From Cyclina sinensis (taxonomy: Eukaryota > Mollusca > Bivalvia > Venerida > Veneridae), in contig JAAONU010000123.1 of the NCBI GenBank assembly GCA_012932295.1, positions 1,612,001 through 1,676,000 on the forward strand: a DNA stretch of 64,000 nt, given 5' to 3'. Within the stretch, counting starts at the first letter, position 1, and every line of letters starts with the position of its first letter. Of the stretch, positions 12,301 to 23,943 are shown in pieces. Position numbers and translations under genes: made by a program. The notes under the pieces were generated by a model. The model was not told where the DNA came from, did not search any database, and saw nothing but the letters and a program-made list of their open reading frames with translations.

Positions 12301-13668
12301 TTTGCTTTGTGTTCAAGATCTGAAGGCTAAATTCCGGGCAAATCCAAGAAATGAGGCTATGATGCTCCTTTGAAATATTTTTGAATGTTTGAGTGTTTTT
12401 CACTAGATTATAACACTGTAGCTTTGCAGATAATAAAGCGTCTGAGATGTCTGGCATTACTTGTGAATTACAAGGTGAGGTAGCTTTTCTAAAAAAAAAA
12501 AAGAAAAAAAAAGAGTTATAAAATATGTACTTTGTTTTGGCTTTTGAATTCAGGTCAGGTCCCATCTAAATTGAGAAATGCATTTTTGATACAAAGCTTG
12601 TTGAGTTCTAGAAACGTTTTAAAGATACCAGGAAGGCTACAATAAGCATTTACAAATTAAGGACCTTTCAATCAAGAACGTTTCTTTTTATTTTTAGTTT
12701 CATGTTCTGTGAAAGGAAGTGCTGGTTCAAAGACGACGGTTATTTGCATGACTGTATGGCACTTACTCTTATCAATTACCAGATTGCTCAAGAGAAACTT
12801 TCTCGACTTGAACATTGACAAGGAGACGATATAATCTTACGAAATAACTCATGCAAACACGTCTGAAGAACCATTTTCTCATTAATTATTTTTTTCTTGC
12901 GGAAAATGAAATAGAAAATTGGCTAACAAACCATCAATTATTTTACATTTCAATATATCTCGCAGTGTTGACGTGCTTTGTCAGTTGCAAAATCAAGATA
13001 TTATGATGTTCTAACGTGATGTCGTTAATTAGATGAAACAGGGGTTTCTGTTCCTGAAAAATTACAAGAAAAATATAAATCAACTATGTCCCTTATGTAA
13101 TATTGACCAAGATTTAAAACAGCAATTATATTTCAGGAGGAAGCTATTATTTTCTATATAAATCATTTGTGCCTTTTTCTTTGTATATATGAGACGGACT
13201 TTTTACTTCTACTGAAAGGTATATAATTACTGCTGAAATGCCGGCGTATGTGTTTATATAGTTACATATTAATTACGTTGCTGGATATTAAATTATGTTA
13301 TACACATACAAAACTGCAGTTCCAGTTGAATGAGGTTGTTTTGTTACCAATTACTAATACTAATAATATTTGATTTGCTAATAATTTCACTATCAGAACT
13401 GTCAGAAACAATCAAAATGTTTAAGTCGACTGCAATACTAAGTAGCAAACTATTAAAGTATCGGAATATTTAATACAGGAACAAGTGTCACAATGCACTA
13501 CACCATTTGTAAAGAGTAAGATTCTCATTCTTTGCCTGATGATATCATTTGATTAAATGACGAATTTTTATAAACCCGTTTTATGTAAATTTATTGTTGA
13601 TTGTTCATGTCTTTTCTGCTTCTCAAAAGAATACATAAAATTATATGAATTATGAATTGGAAAAGGTC
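9343..13668. other. AT-rich non-coding DNA
   Basis: No supported gene. It holds an (AAT)n run near 11450-11475, A/T homopolymers near 11881 and 12490-12515, and a short dispersed repeat copy at 12789-12835. The longest open frames (83-97 codons) are of low complexity or show no family signal. Confidence 0.6.
12789..12835 (+). repeat. Short dispersed repeat, copy C
   Basis: Third copy of the repeat described at 4076-4120, here with AGAGAAACTTTCTCGACTTG and then AAGGAGACGATATAATC. Confidence 0.5.
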
Positions 13669-14512
13669 TGTAACACCGCACTTTGGGGTCAAACGCACTT
13701 TTGGGTCCGACCCCAAAGTGTGGTAAACTTCACAACGCACTTTGGGGTCAAACGCACTTTAGAGTCAAAATCGAGAAATGAACCCAAAAGTGCGTTAATA
13801 TGCTACATATCAACGCACTTTGGGTTCCAAAGTTCTGAAGGTGTCAACTGGGTTCTGCTTAAATACTGAGTACTGACTTATTTTCGATCTGCTACCTTGA
13901 AATATTTAAAGAGGCTGTACTCCAGATTTGACATAAATTTTGTTTTTCATAAATTATATATTTAGATGCCGTGAGATTATAACAACATAATAGTTTACTT
14001 CAAAACTGATTATAAAGGTCAAAATAGAATAAAAAAAATATTTTCGCTCCAGGTCGATACTTAGATACATGACTGTGCAATCAAATAATCTTACTTAGTG
14101 CCATTTAAATTTTGATGTCGCAGTAATTAGAAAAAAAATAATAATAAAAAACATTGTTTTTGTTGCTTATTAAATGTAAGTGATAAATGTTTTATGAATT
14201 TTACCACTTTAAATATCACGAAAATCGTGACTATAAAACAAACTATTTCAATTGTAAATGTAAAGTAAAATAAAATAAACTATAGTCTGCTATTGGTATC
14301 CCACTTTATTCTACTTCATTCCTTATTTCTAGTTTACCATTGGCATTAAGAACAAGATATTACTTCAAAATATCATTAAATTTGTTGTTTTTTATTTATT
14401 TTTTATGACACAAAAGTACAGTCGTTTGTCTGATGTTAAAAATTGCATATGTACCTGTGTAATGCACTTTGGGGTCCCCAAAGTGCGTTTGACCCAAAAG
14501 TGCGGTGTTACA
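13669..14512. mobile_element. Non-autonomous inverted-repeat DNA element, 844 bp
   Basis: The left end TGTAACACCGCACTTTGGGG is matched in inverse by the right end, whose reverse complement reads TGTAACACCGCACTTTTGGG. Homology continues through CAAACGCACTTT for about 40 bp. The element is flanked by AAGGTC on both sides (13663-13668 and 14513-14518), a good 6-bp target duplication (7 bp if the terminal base is read differently). The motif AACGCACTTTGGGGTC is repeated at least four more times in both orientations within 13680-13830. That makes local palindromes such as GGGTCCGACCC at about 13707. The interior (13870-14450) is AT-rich and codes for nothing I recognise. Confidence 0.8.
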
Positions 14513-16651
14513 AAGGTCACATGCACGCTTGTAGAAGCTGTAAATTAAAGAAGGAATAGTGCCTTATTCTGTACTGATTTTATTGCAAATCCTTTTTGGC
14601 GACTTGATGAGGCTTATAATATTCTACCAGTAGGAATTATACAACCATTTGACAATTAATGTAAAATACATAATGTGATATTGATATTAAATTACGATGC
14701 ATCATAATGAAGTATATAATTATTTTTTTTATATATTTTCTGATACTGGATAATATAAGGTAAGTACATAATATCTGTCATTAAATGAGTATAGACTTGA
14801 GTCATATTACACTTCCGGAATATGCAGATAAAACCACGCAAACTGTTCTTGACCATTAAAAAATATTATTATCATTCTGTTTAAAATAAAAACATTGATG
14901 GTTAGATGTTTTACATTGAGGTTGAACGTGGAAATAAAGTGAAAGTGCACATAATAACCGCTGTTGTGTGAAAAAGAAGTGCAAATACTTTGTTACACTA
15001 CATCTAGTGATTGTTTCCGTTTACGTTAAGAGATAGAGATACCTAATAAGCATCTTAACTGACCCAGACCATTTTGTGTTTTGTACATTTGTATTTAAAA
15101 CACATCTAGACAAACCATTATGACCAACGCAGCCTTTTATTAACAAGCTGATACTTATTTCTGACAACCCCGAGATCAATATTCATAAAGCCAATGTCTC
15201 ACTCCATTTGAATTTAAAACTAAATTTATCTTTCAAGATAATTTAAGAGAAACTGTTTTTGAAAAAAGCACATGTGTCTCTCCCCGCTTTCTCCTCTCTC
15301 TCTCGCCGCCCCTCCCCCGCCCCCTCCGCACACATGACAATCACCATGAAGTGTACTCCCTTATAGTCATTCCTGTGAAGTTTGCTCAAAATCTGATCGT
15401 TGGTTATGGAGATTTGCCTAAAATATGTACATAGCTGTCACTGTGAAAGGTAGTTTCGTCCGTCTCTGGTAGGCGTGGGCCAGGTCATCCATCTATCATC
15501 TCAGCTGTAGCAGACATAAACTGTCACACTTTCTTTTGAAATAATAACTAGTCTCTCTTTGTGAGATTGTTATTATAGTTGTAAATACTTGAAAGTGGGT
15601 TTATACCGCTCTGGCTCCATCGATGTTGTGTGATAAATTTACACGAAATTTTGCAATAAAATACCAATAGTCTGTGATTATCGTGTATTAAGAAAATTCA
15701 TTTCACACCATCTAACCGTCTGCATGTTGTTCCTTAAAAAGAAATTAATTTCACAATGAAGATTGGGAAAATTTTTTAACAAATCAATATAACGATAAAA
15801 AGTACACATATTTCAAATATATGAAGCCCCCCGTAATAAAACTGAGTCCAGACCTTGGCAATGGAGGAACGTTGAATCAGTTTAAAGCAATGGCAGCAGA
15901 AGATTTACCATTTACTGTACTATGCAAGTTTAAAAATATTATCAACGTGTGTTAATAACTTTTGACAATAAAATAAAGAGAGGCTAGGCGACAGAAAAAA
16001 GGCCAGTGTCAATCAAAAGTGTGGGTAGAAACTTAAGATGCTCCGTACATTAGCTTGCTTCAGAACACTTGTTTTTCGATGCTTGCATTGGAATATAGCG
16101 CTTGAATAAATTCTATAACATTTTTCATTTGTTTTCTTTGCCAAGATTATTGTTTTTTTAGTTTTGCGTTTGAGTTGAATTCAGCTGATTGAAGTATAAG
16201 GTATTGAATGATTTTCAACCGAAATATATACTTTATAACGATTGTAGAATCGCGGTATTTAGTTTCAAACAAGTTGATATTTTTTCAATGTATTTCATAT
16301 ATATCTGTATTCATTCATCCCTTATTAGGCAAAATGTCAGGAAAAAGTCTTCAAATAAAACTGCTTGAAAAATAAATGGTAATGAATAAGACTCCCTTTT
16401 TTTTAATGGAGCTTATGCAAACTGTTATTTGTCTATCTGTACATTGCCCTCCATATATATGGAAATCATTCAACAAAATTAACATAATTGACTCAAGAAA
16501 GAAAACAAATTTTACTATGAACTTATAAAAACATAAACTGAAAGACACAAAACACTGTCCTTAACAATATCGGCAAATGATAAAGAACACTTTAATAAAA
16601 CTTGTCTAGACACGGCGTTTGATATTAAAACCTATAGTAATTAGTCTCTGA
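14513..16651. other. AT-rich non-coding DNA
   Basis: No supported gene. A sharply pyrimidine-rich stretch (CTCTCC, CTCTCTCTC, then CCCCTCCCCCGCCCCC) at about 15277-15332 is the only strong compositional feature. Confidence 0.6.
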
Positions 16652-17124
16652 GTTGTTATTGAATTATGCTAGCAGAATAAATCAGTTCGCCAACTATATA
16701 TCAAGACAATCATTCTTTTAGAAAACTATACACATAAAACACTTTAAACTGTCCAGCTGAACGACTCCGAGCTAGAAATACTTTTTTAATTATCGCCATT
16801 TTATAAAGTAGGAGTTATTTAATGGATGACTTGAATTCTGCTGGAAAAAAAACAGTCAATACCTAAAGTGTATATTATATGTTCTGAAACAATGAAGTCC
16901 TGGAAAAAAGTAATAAGACATATCTTGTAAAAATATATTTGGCGTTGGTTTGGGTTACTAAGTTGAACTAATTGTAATTCTTTTCGCGAACAAAAGTCAT
17001 TAATGATATGAGAATTAAGTCATACTGCCTTTGGCACATAGCTACAGGAGACTTTATTTAATAGTCTTGTCTTGATATATAGTTGGCGAACTGACTTATT
17101 CTGCTAGCATAATTCAATAACAAC
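16652..17124. mobile_element. Miniature inverted-repeat element (MITE), 473 bp
   Basis: The first 58 bp (16652-16709), starting GTTGTTATTGAATTATGCTA, are the reverse complement of the last 58 bp (17067-17124) with a single visible mismatch (AATAAATCAG against AATAAGTCAG). The interior is AT-rich and non-coding. GA follows the right end and precedes the left end, but a 2-bp match is too short to call a target duplication. Superfamily unknown. Confidence 0.8.
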
Positions 17125-20100
17125 GAACTTTGTTTTGTATAAAGGTAGCATGTAAGTTTTTTTCTGAATGCCGTTTTCAGGCCTAAACTAGAATTTTACA
17201 GTATAAAAATTCTTTACGTAAATACGAAGTACACCAGCCAATCTTCGTTGCACAACATGATTTTTTGCAACTGTACAGATTTCTTATTGAAAAAAACCAA
17301 ACATTTTATCGTTCAAGCGACGGATTGTTGATAAAAAATGGTCAGCGAGAGAGCATAAAACAGGTGCGCGATGACGTAGTATCCTACCATTGTAAATTGA
17401 ATAAAAGAAAAAAAAGGTTTACAATATACAACGTGCATGCAGAATAGAATAACCCTTCAGCTATATTTGCTCAAGACCAGATATTTGAAATCTACATAAC
17501 TATCAGGTTGACTTGAATTTTGGAAAATATACGGTATTGATTAACGTATAAACAGAAAAAGCCGACTGAATAACAGGGCACCTATGAATGCAGCAGACAA
17601 TTCTACATTTTCGTTTTTGTTTTTACACAAATTCCGATTCTAATTCCATACCCCTGTTGCATGCCGAAAATATCCATCAGATCTTGCCTAAATCAGTTTC
17701 AACAGCTTCTTGCTACAGCACGAACTTGTTGGTCATTGGGCTGATTATTGTAACTGTTCAACAGAAATACAACCTCTGTTTTAGACATAGTTTTGATTGA
17801 ATTATTAGATGTAGGGTTTGACACTTACAATGAGATGCGGTTTTCGATCTGTAATGAATAGCGAGTATCACTGACAATAATTGGTACCTATACTTGCCTG
17901 AAACGATATTCATTGAAATTTGTATTTATATTTACATTTCTGAAGTAGTTTTTGGAAAAGAATAGATGTTTTAATTGGGACTGCAAATAAGTTATAAGAT
18001 GCTTCAACCTCTGCCTTCGATGGTGCCTGGATTAACATTCTAGAAACTAGAGCGAGCGTACGAAAAAAAAATTACATTAAACAATACTTTGTCCTTCACT
18101 CTAATCTCCTTTGCTTTAAATTGAAAGCCGTATAATCAACTTACTGCATTAAAATATAGAACTTCTTTTATCGATCAACTTAACACCTCAAAGAAAGTCC
18201 TAATAATAAACCATACAGACTTTCAATCTTAATTTTAAGGTTCGAAGTCTAATATAAAATAAAATTGATTGATACTAGCCATTGAGAAATTACATAATTA
18301 TTGTAATTCTTATATACAATCTAATATGGTCAAATGCCAATAACGTATGTCAAAATTTATTGTGATTTTACTGCTTTTCTTACTGCAATTTCTGCAAGAA
18401 GCGAAATAGCAATTTGCACTGACCCTATCATTTATAATAATAGGAATATATCTTACTGTAAGTCAATAGATTGGTCTGTTTTTTGTTTTGAGACATTATT
18501 CGTGATTGTATATTGAAATGAATCACGGTATTAAAATGCAGCAATCTAACAATAAAATTGAAATAAGGATTTTAATATATAACCTTCAAAGAAAAAAAAG
18601 GCAAAACACGTTTTACCACTTCAGTTAGTGATATAATATTAATAAACCTGATCAGTAAAATATTTATGAACCGTTTATCCGTGTTACGTGTATGCCACTC
18701 GTTTTTCTTTAATCAAACTGACATATTGACATATTTTTCCTGCACATAGTTCTGACAGTTTGTTAATTACTAAACACAGTCTGGGCTGTTTTATTACATG
18801 GTAACGGTAGAACAATGACTGTAAAACATTTAAACACTTTAGATGTAAATTGTACTACAAAATCTTTACTAAACTTGTAAAAAGCATTTTTAATAAATTT
18901 ATTTACACAGAAGATGAAAATATAACTGACATTGTAAGATGACATATTCAAAGTACATATTTGCTAAAAAAAATAACTCTAAGCATATTGTCAGCATGAT
19001 CTACCCACACAACATACGTATTAAAACAATTAAACAAACAAAATGAATGAATCCACTCATGGATACGCGCATGTTACAATAAAGCTTAATACATTAATTT
19101 AAGTATCGTATCAGTTTCACAAGAACAAATACATTAATATTAGGCTTCTATGGTATTAACTTACTTTACAACATAGGAAATGACTTCTTAACGGACAACT
19201 GTAAAACTTACAGAATACAAATAAAAATAGTCATAATTTTCATGTCTGCCTAAGGATTCTATATAAAGATCTATAACTTATTGTTTTTCTTCTAGCTGAG
19301 TAAAACTGAAACATTACGACCGTCAACTATAATGATAGTTATCAAACGCCGCAAGTAAATCAAAACTGATGTGTCTGCTACGTGTTATGAGATACTGGAA
19401 ATAGATACTAATGGTTTGAACCGAATCTGGAAAATTATTCTAGTCATCACTAAAATCAGTTTTTATTACACCTATTTAATATTTAGGTGAAGTAGATTTT
19501 GTTCTGACCAATTATGACTAAAAGCTCTGGTTTAATGGAAGGGATCACCGCCAAAATTATTCTTCACAAGAAATATTGCAAATGGTTAATTTTCAAAGAA
19601 TATGTTTAAAACAATCATGCTATGAAATGCATAGCATTACAAACGCCTCTGCAGTAGAAATTAGAATGCAAAGCTGTAAAGAATGAAATGCTGAGCAATG
19701 CAATATATACACCGTGCTTGAATATAGTAAATTGAAAAATGCCTATCAGGAAAAAACACAGAAAAAAACACAGCCTCTCTACACAGTCAAAAAGTAGCTG
19801 AAAAGAGAGCATAAATTTATTTATAGACCTATAAAAAAGACACCACAAAAAATAATGAAGAAGAAAACTCGAGGGGCTACCGCCTTGGAACAGTCAGTGG
19901 CAAACATCTGCACTTTTTTAATTGTTACTTTCAAAGATTGGTGATAATTACAATAAATACAAACCTGGATTTTTTTTCTAACCGTATCCGACATTAACAC
20001 ATTCTTTAAGCAGTAAAAAGTCATTGTTCCAAATTCTGGCTCCAAATCAAAAAATATATAACAAAACATAAACAAGTCTCCTTCATGCGTATTTCAAAAA

Positions 20101-21667
20101 TAGAACGCGTATGCAGAGCAAAATTAGGTCACTTTTCTATTACAATTTAGTATGCAATTAAGACGGTCAAACTCAGAAGTCTTAACTGATTTAAACTGAA
20201 AAAAGAACCGATGCAATGATTTTCATCTGAAAATACAATGAAAATGTTTATCCATTTAAAAAATGTGGAGTTTTGTTTATAAAACAGCTATAAACAGTTT
20301 GAGATTATGCGTTATAAGGATCATGTACATATTTTCCTTAGCACCCCTTGATGCCGAATCATTTCAAAAGAGACAGTTGCCGTTCTGACTCACTATAGAA
20401 AATTATTTGTGATAGATAATAACTACCATTTAAGCTTAAAGTGACAGTGCCAATGTTTCAATCTCGTCTGATATTGCCAGAACTATACCATTATAAACAT
20501 ATTTAATGTTATAATGTTTCATTTTGCATATTTCTTTGTCGGACAAATTGATAGTGGAATGTAAGGTAATGTATGAAGAATTTAACAGTTGTATATCATA
20601 CTTTGTAAGATAACCCGCTAATTCTGAATGCAAATATAAAGAAATTCACACACGGATTTATCAAAATTGAAAACAGTTACAATAATGCATTCTTTATACA
20701 ACGTTTCTGATGGCAAGACAACTGTACTGAATGGAAATAACAAGTGCGGAGAGATTATCAATTAAAAAAATCATTTCTCGTTTTCTTTTTTTCCAAAAAA
20801 AAAAAATTAAAGCAATACGAACGACATTTTATCAAACGATTGAAACCAGAGCTCAATACTTTGTAAAACGGTTTGAACAGTTTCAAACTCTTTGAAAATT
20901 GTACTAAATACTTCTCTGTCTCATGTGAGGACTAGAGACAGAACGACAGGCAGACAATGAGCAACTGAACCCGCTACATATACCCTGTTGAATAAAGATA
21001 ACAATAACAGATACTAATGCTAGAAAAATGCAGCATTATGTTGAAACTTTGTTAAAAATAAGACGTTTAAGTTCATAAATCTACTCTGAAGTCATTATTG
21101 TTCTTATTTTCTTGTTTTGATTACTTTTGGCATTCACGTTATATCAACTTGTCATGTAGAGCGCAAGTAACTGACAGATTTGGTACACCTCAGCACTTGC
21201 TAGTACGACTCGATATAAAGTAATTATAGATGAACTGTGAAGAACTAGGGTTTTCCGTTGCGATGTGCAATTCAAGCCAATGCAGAATATCTTCTTTTCA
21301 TGAATTGCTAGTTTTCAAATGATAAGTGAAATTAAGATAATAAAAATGAGTCAGGAAGTATGATATTAATCTGGGAGTATTTGTGGACATAGCAAATATC
21401 AATGTTCTTCCTTTTTTAAGTTCAAGATGTATTAAGTTTTTTTGTTTTTTTTTTAAATTGTTCATTTATGCAAGTCAAGTTCTTTCGAATAATGACAACA
21501 TTTTTTTATCTTCTATTCTGTTTAAAATTGTTCATTTGTATGATTCAGGTTCATTCGGATAATAATACCTTCAGTCTCAACGTCTGTTCTGTTTTTGGCA
21601 TTCAACCAATTACTTGTGCATAAGAAAAGTTTTGCTGAATTATATCTGAATTATGACAAGCTAAGCT
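17125..21667. other. AT-rich non-coding DNA
   Basis: No supported gene. Open frames of 60-84 codons are scattered on both strands without family signal. Homopolymer runs lie near 20798-20812 (A) and 21436-21455 (T). Confidence 0.6.
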
Positions 21668-22962
21668 TTTTAGCTCACCTGAGCCGTAGGCTCATGGTCA
21701 GCTATTAGGATCGCCCAATGTCCGGCGTCCGTCCACACTTAGTTCGTTAACGCTCTAGCGGTCACGTTTTTGCCTCAATTGTCTTGAAACTTTGTCAGGA
21801 TGTTTATCCCAATGATTTCTTGGACGAGTTCGAACATGGGTTATCTGGGTTGAAAAACTAGGTCACAGAGCCCAAATATAGAAAAACCTTGTTAACACTC
21901 TAGAGGCTACAATTTCAGTCCAAATATCCTGAAAATTTTTCAGAAAGGTTGTATTAATGATTTCTAGCTCAAGTTGGAATATGGGTCATCTAGGGTCAAA
22001 AACTAGGTCACAGAGCCCAAATATTGAAAAACCTTGTTAACACTCTAGAGGTAACATTTTTAGTCCAAATAATCTGGAAATTTGTCAGGAAGGTTGTTTT
22101 GATAATTTCTGGCTCAGTTTTGAATATGAGTCATCTAGGTTTAAAAACTAGGTCACAGAGCCCAAAAATAGAAAAATCTTATTAACACTCCAGAGGTTAC
22201 ATTTTTAGTCCAGTTATCTTGGAAATTTGTCAGGAAGGTTGCTTTGGTGATTTTTAAGTCAAGTTTGAAAATGTGTCATCTGGGTTCAAAAACTAGGTCA
22301 CAGAGCCCAAATATGGAAAAGTCTTGTTAACACTCTAGAGGTAACATTTTCAGTCCAAATAACCTGGAAATTTGTCAGAAAGATTGTTTCAATGATTTCT
22401 AGTTCAATTTTGAATATAGGTTATCTGAGATAAAAAAAACTAGGTCACAGAGCCCAAATATGGAAAGACCTTGTTAACACTCTAGAGGATACATTGGATA
22501 CATTTTCAGTCCAAATGTCCTGAAAATTTGTCAGAAAAGTTGTTTTGATGATTTGTAGCTCAAGTTTGGATATGAGTCACCTGGGTTCAAAAACAAGGTC
22601 ACAGAGCCAAAATATCGAAAAATCTTTTTAACACTCTAGAGGCTACTTTTTCAGTCCAAATATCTTTGAAATTTCAGAAAGATTGTTTCGATAATTTCTA
22701 GCTCAAGTCTAAATATGGGACATCTAGGTTCAAAAACTAGGTCATAGAGCCCAAATATGGAAAAACCTTGTTAACACTTGTTAGTGGTAACATTTTCAGT
22801 CTAAACAACCTGGAAATTTGTCAGAAAGATTGTTTCAATAATTTCTAGGTCAAGTTCGAAAACGGGTCATCTGGGGTCAGTTAACCAGGCCCATAGCCAC
22901 TTTTGTAAAAAGCAGTCATACTCAGGTGAGCGATACAGGGCCATCATGGCCCTGTTGTTTAA
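21668..22962. mobile_element. Bivalve-type repeat element with 145-bp internal tandem array
   Basis: The block opens with TTTTAGCTCACCTGAGCCGT and closes with ACTCAGGTGAGCGATACAGG, so GCTCACCTGAG forms short inverted ends. Just inside the right end is a hairpin, CAGGGCCATCATGGCCCTG (22936-22954). Between the ends the landmark AGGTCACAGAGCCCAAATAT recurs at 21860, 22005, 22150, 22295, 22442, 22596 and 22739 (the later copies slightly altered), a period of about 145 bp. Each unit also carries CTTGTTAACACTCTAGAGG. From general familiarity this kind of block is abundant in bivalve genomes. No transposase is present, and the class is not established by the sequence. Confidence 0.75.
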
Positions 22963-23047
22963 AAAAGCTAGTGTCCGGCCCGTTGGCACGAAGTTTATAT
23001 ACAACGGTGTTATAATCAATGGTGTATACATGTGTACAATGGACTCT

Positions 23048-23943
23048 TAAGGCCCGCTCACACCGCAAGAACTTTGCTGGAGCGTTCCTGGAGCGGTGGA
23101 AAAATTCATCACCGCTCGTTACCGTTCACCAGAAGTTGGCCCCCGTTAAGGCAACGCCGTATACGCTCGGCCACCGCTTATGGTCCCTCCTACCGCTCTG
23201 AAAGTTTTGAACTGCACAAAATATTGCGAGCGGTGAGAAGCGGGTAATTTTCCGCTCCGGCAAAGTTCACCACCACTCCAACAACGCCCAGTCAAAGTTT
23301 GGCACCGCTTGACCCAAGTTCGTGGAAGCTTGGGTCCGCTAAGCCAACGCAGAAATCTTGAACGCTGGACCACCGCTGCTTCGCCAGCTTTGCCCGGGTA
23401 GTGATTAAACGGTGCACAAACTTTGGTGGAGCGGTTGTAAGCGTTTTACAAGCGGACACGGGATTGCTGGAACGGTGTCGGGCGTTAAAGCAGCGATCAA
23501 TTGCAGTGATGAACTTTCGTTTGGCGATGGTATGGAGGTGTCGGAGCGGGACCAGAATTTGGCTATGAATACGGGGAGAAATGGACTATCGACTTCTATC
23601 AAAAATCTATCAGAACTTCTATCAAAGCGATCCGTTCAGCTCCGTAGTCAAGAGCGTTATGCCGCTAAACCAACTTTGAACCCCCGTCGAGCCAACGCCC
23701 GCATGCGCAGAACGCCGCTCTATCAACGCTCGCGTCACCGCTAAACCAACGCTCGCTACCGCTCGCTACCGTTAAGCCAACGCTATAGCAACGCCGGCTT
23801 CAGCGGTGCACCGCTAATGCAACGCCCGTGTTTTAGATTTTTTCCCCATTTTGTGCGCGGTGACGAGCGTTGTCGAAATTCGGTCCCCTCTCCCTTACAT
23901 TCAAGGAACACTCCAACAAAATTCGGGCGGTGTGACCTGGCCT
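23048..23943. mobile_element. GC-rich non-autonomous DNA element, possible PIF/Harbinger type
   Basis: The left end reads TTA-AGGCCCGCTCACACCG and the right end reads CGGTGTGACCTGGCCT-TTA. AGGCC..G.TCACACCG is therefore inverted at both ends and TTA flanks both. A 3-bp TWA target is characteristic of PIF/Harbinger, so that is the best guess; no transposase is present to confirm it. The interior is built from short GC-rich modules such as CAACGCTCGCTACCGCT and CACCGCT, in both orientations. Open frames here (up to 110 codons) are module by-products. Confidence 0.6.

Noticed and set aside
13645..13869. 74-codon ORF
   Set aside because: It runs through the left end of the inverted-repeat element and repeats with its modules.
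23412..23744. 110-codon ORF
   Set aside because: It lies in the module-rich interior of a non-autonomous GC-rich element and shows no family signal.
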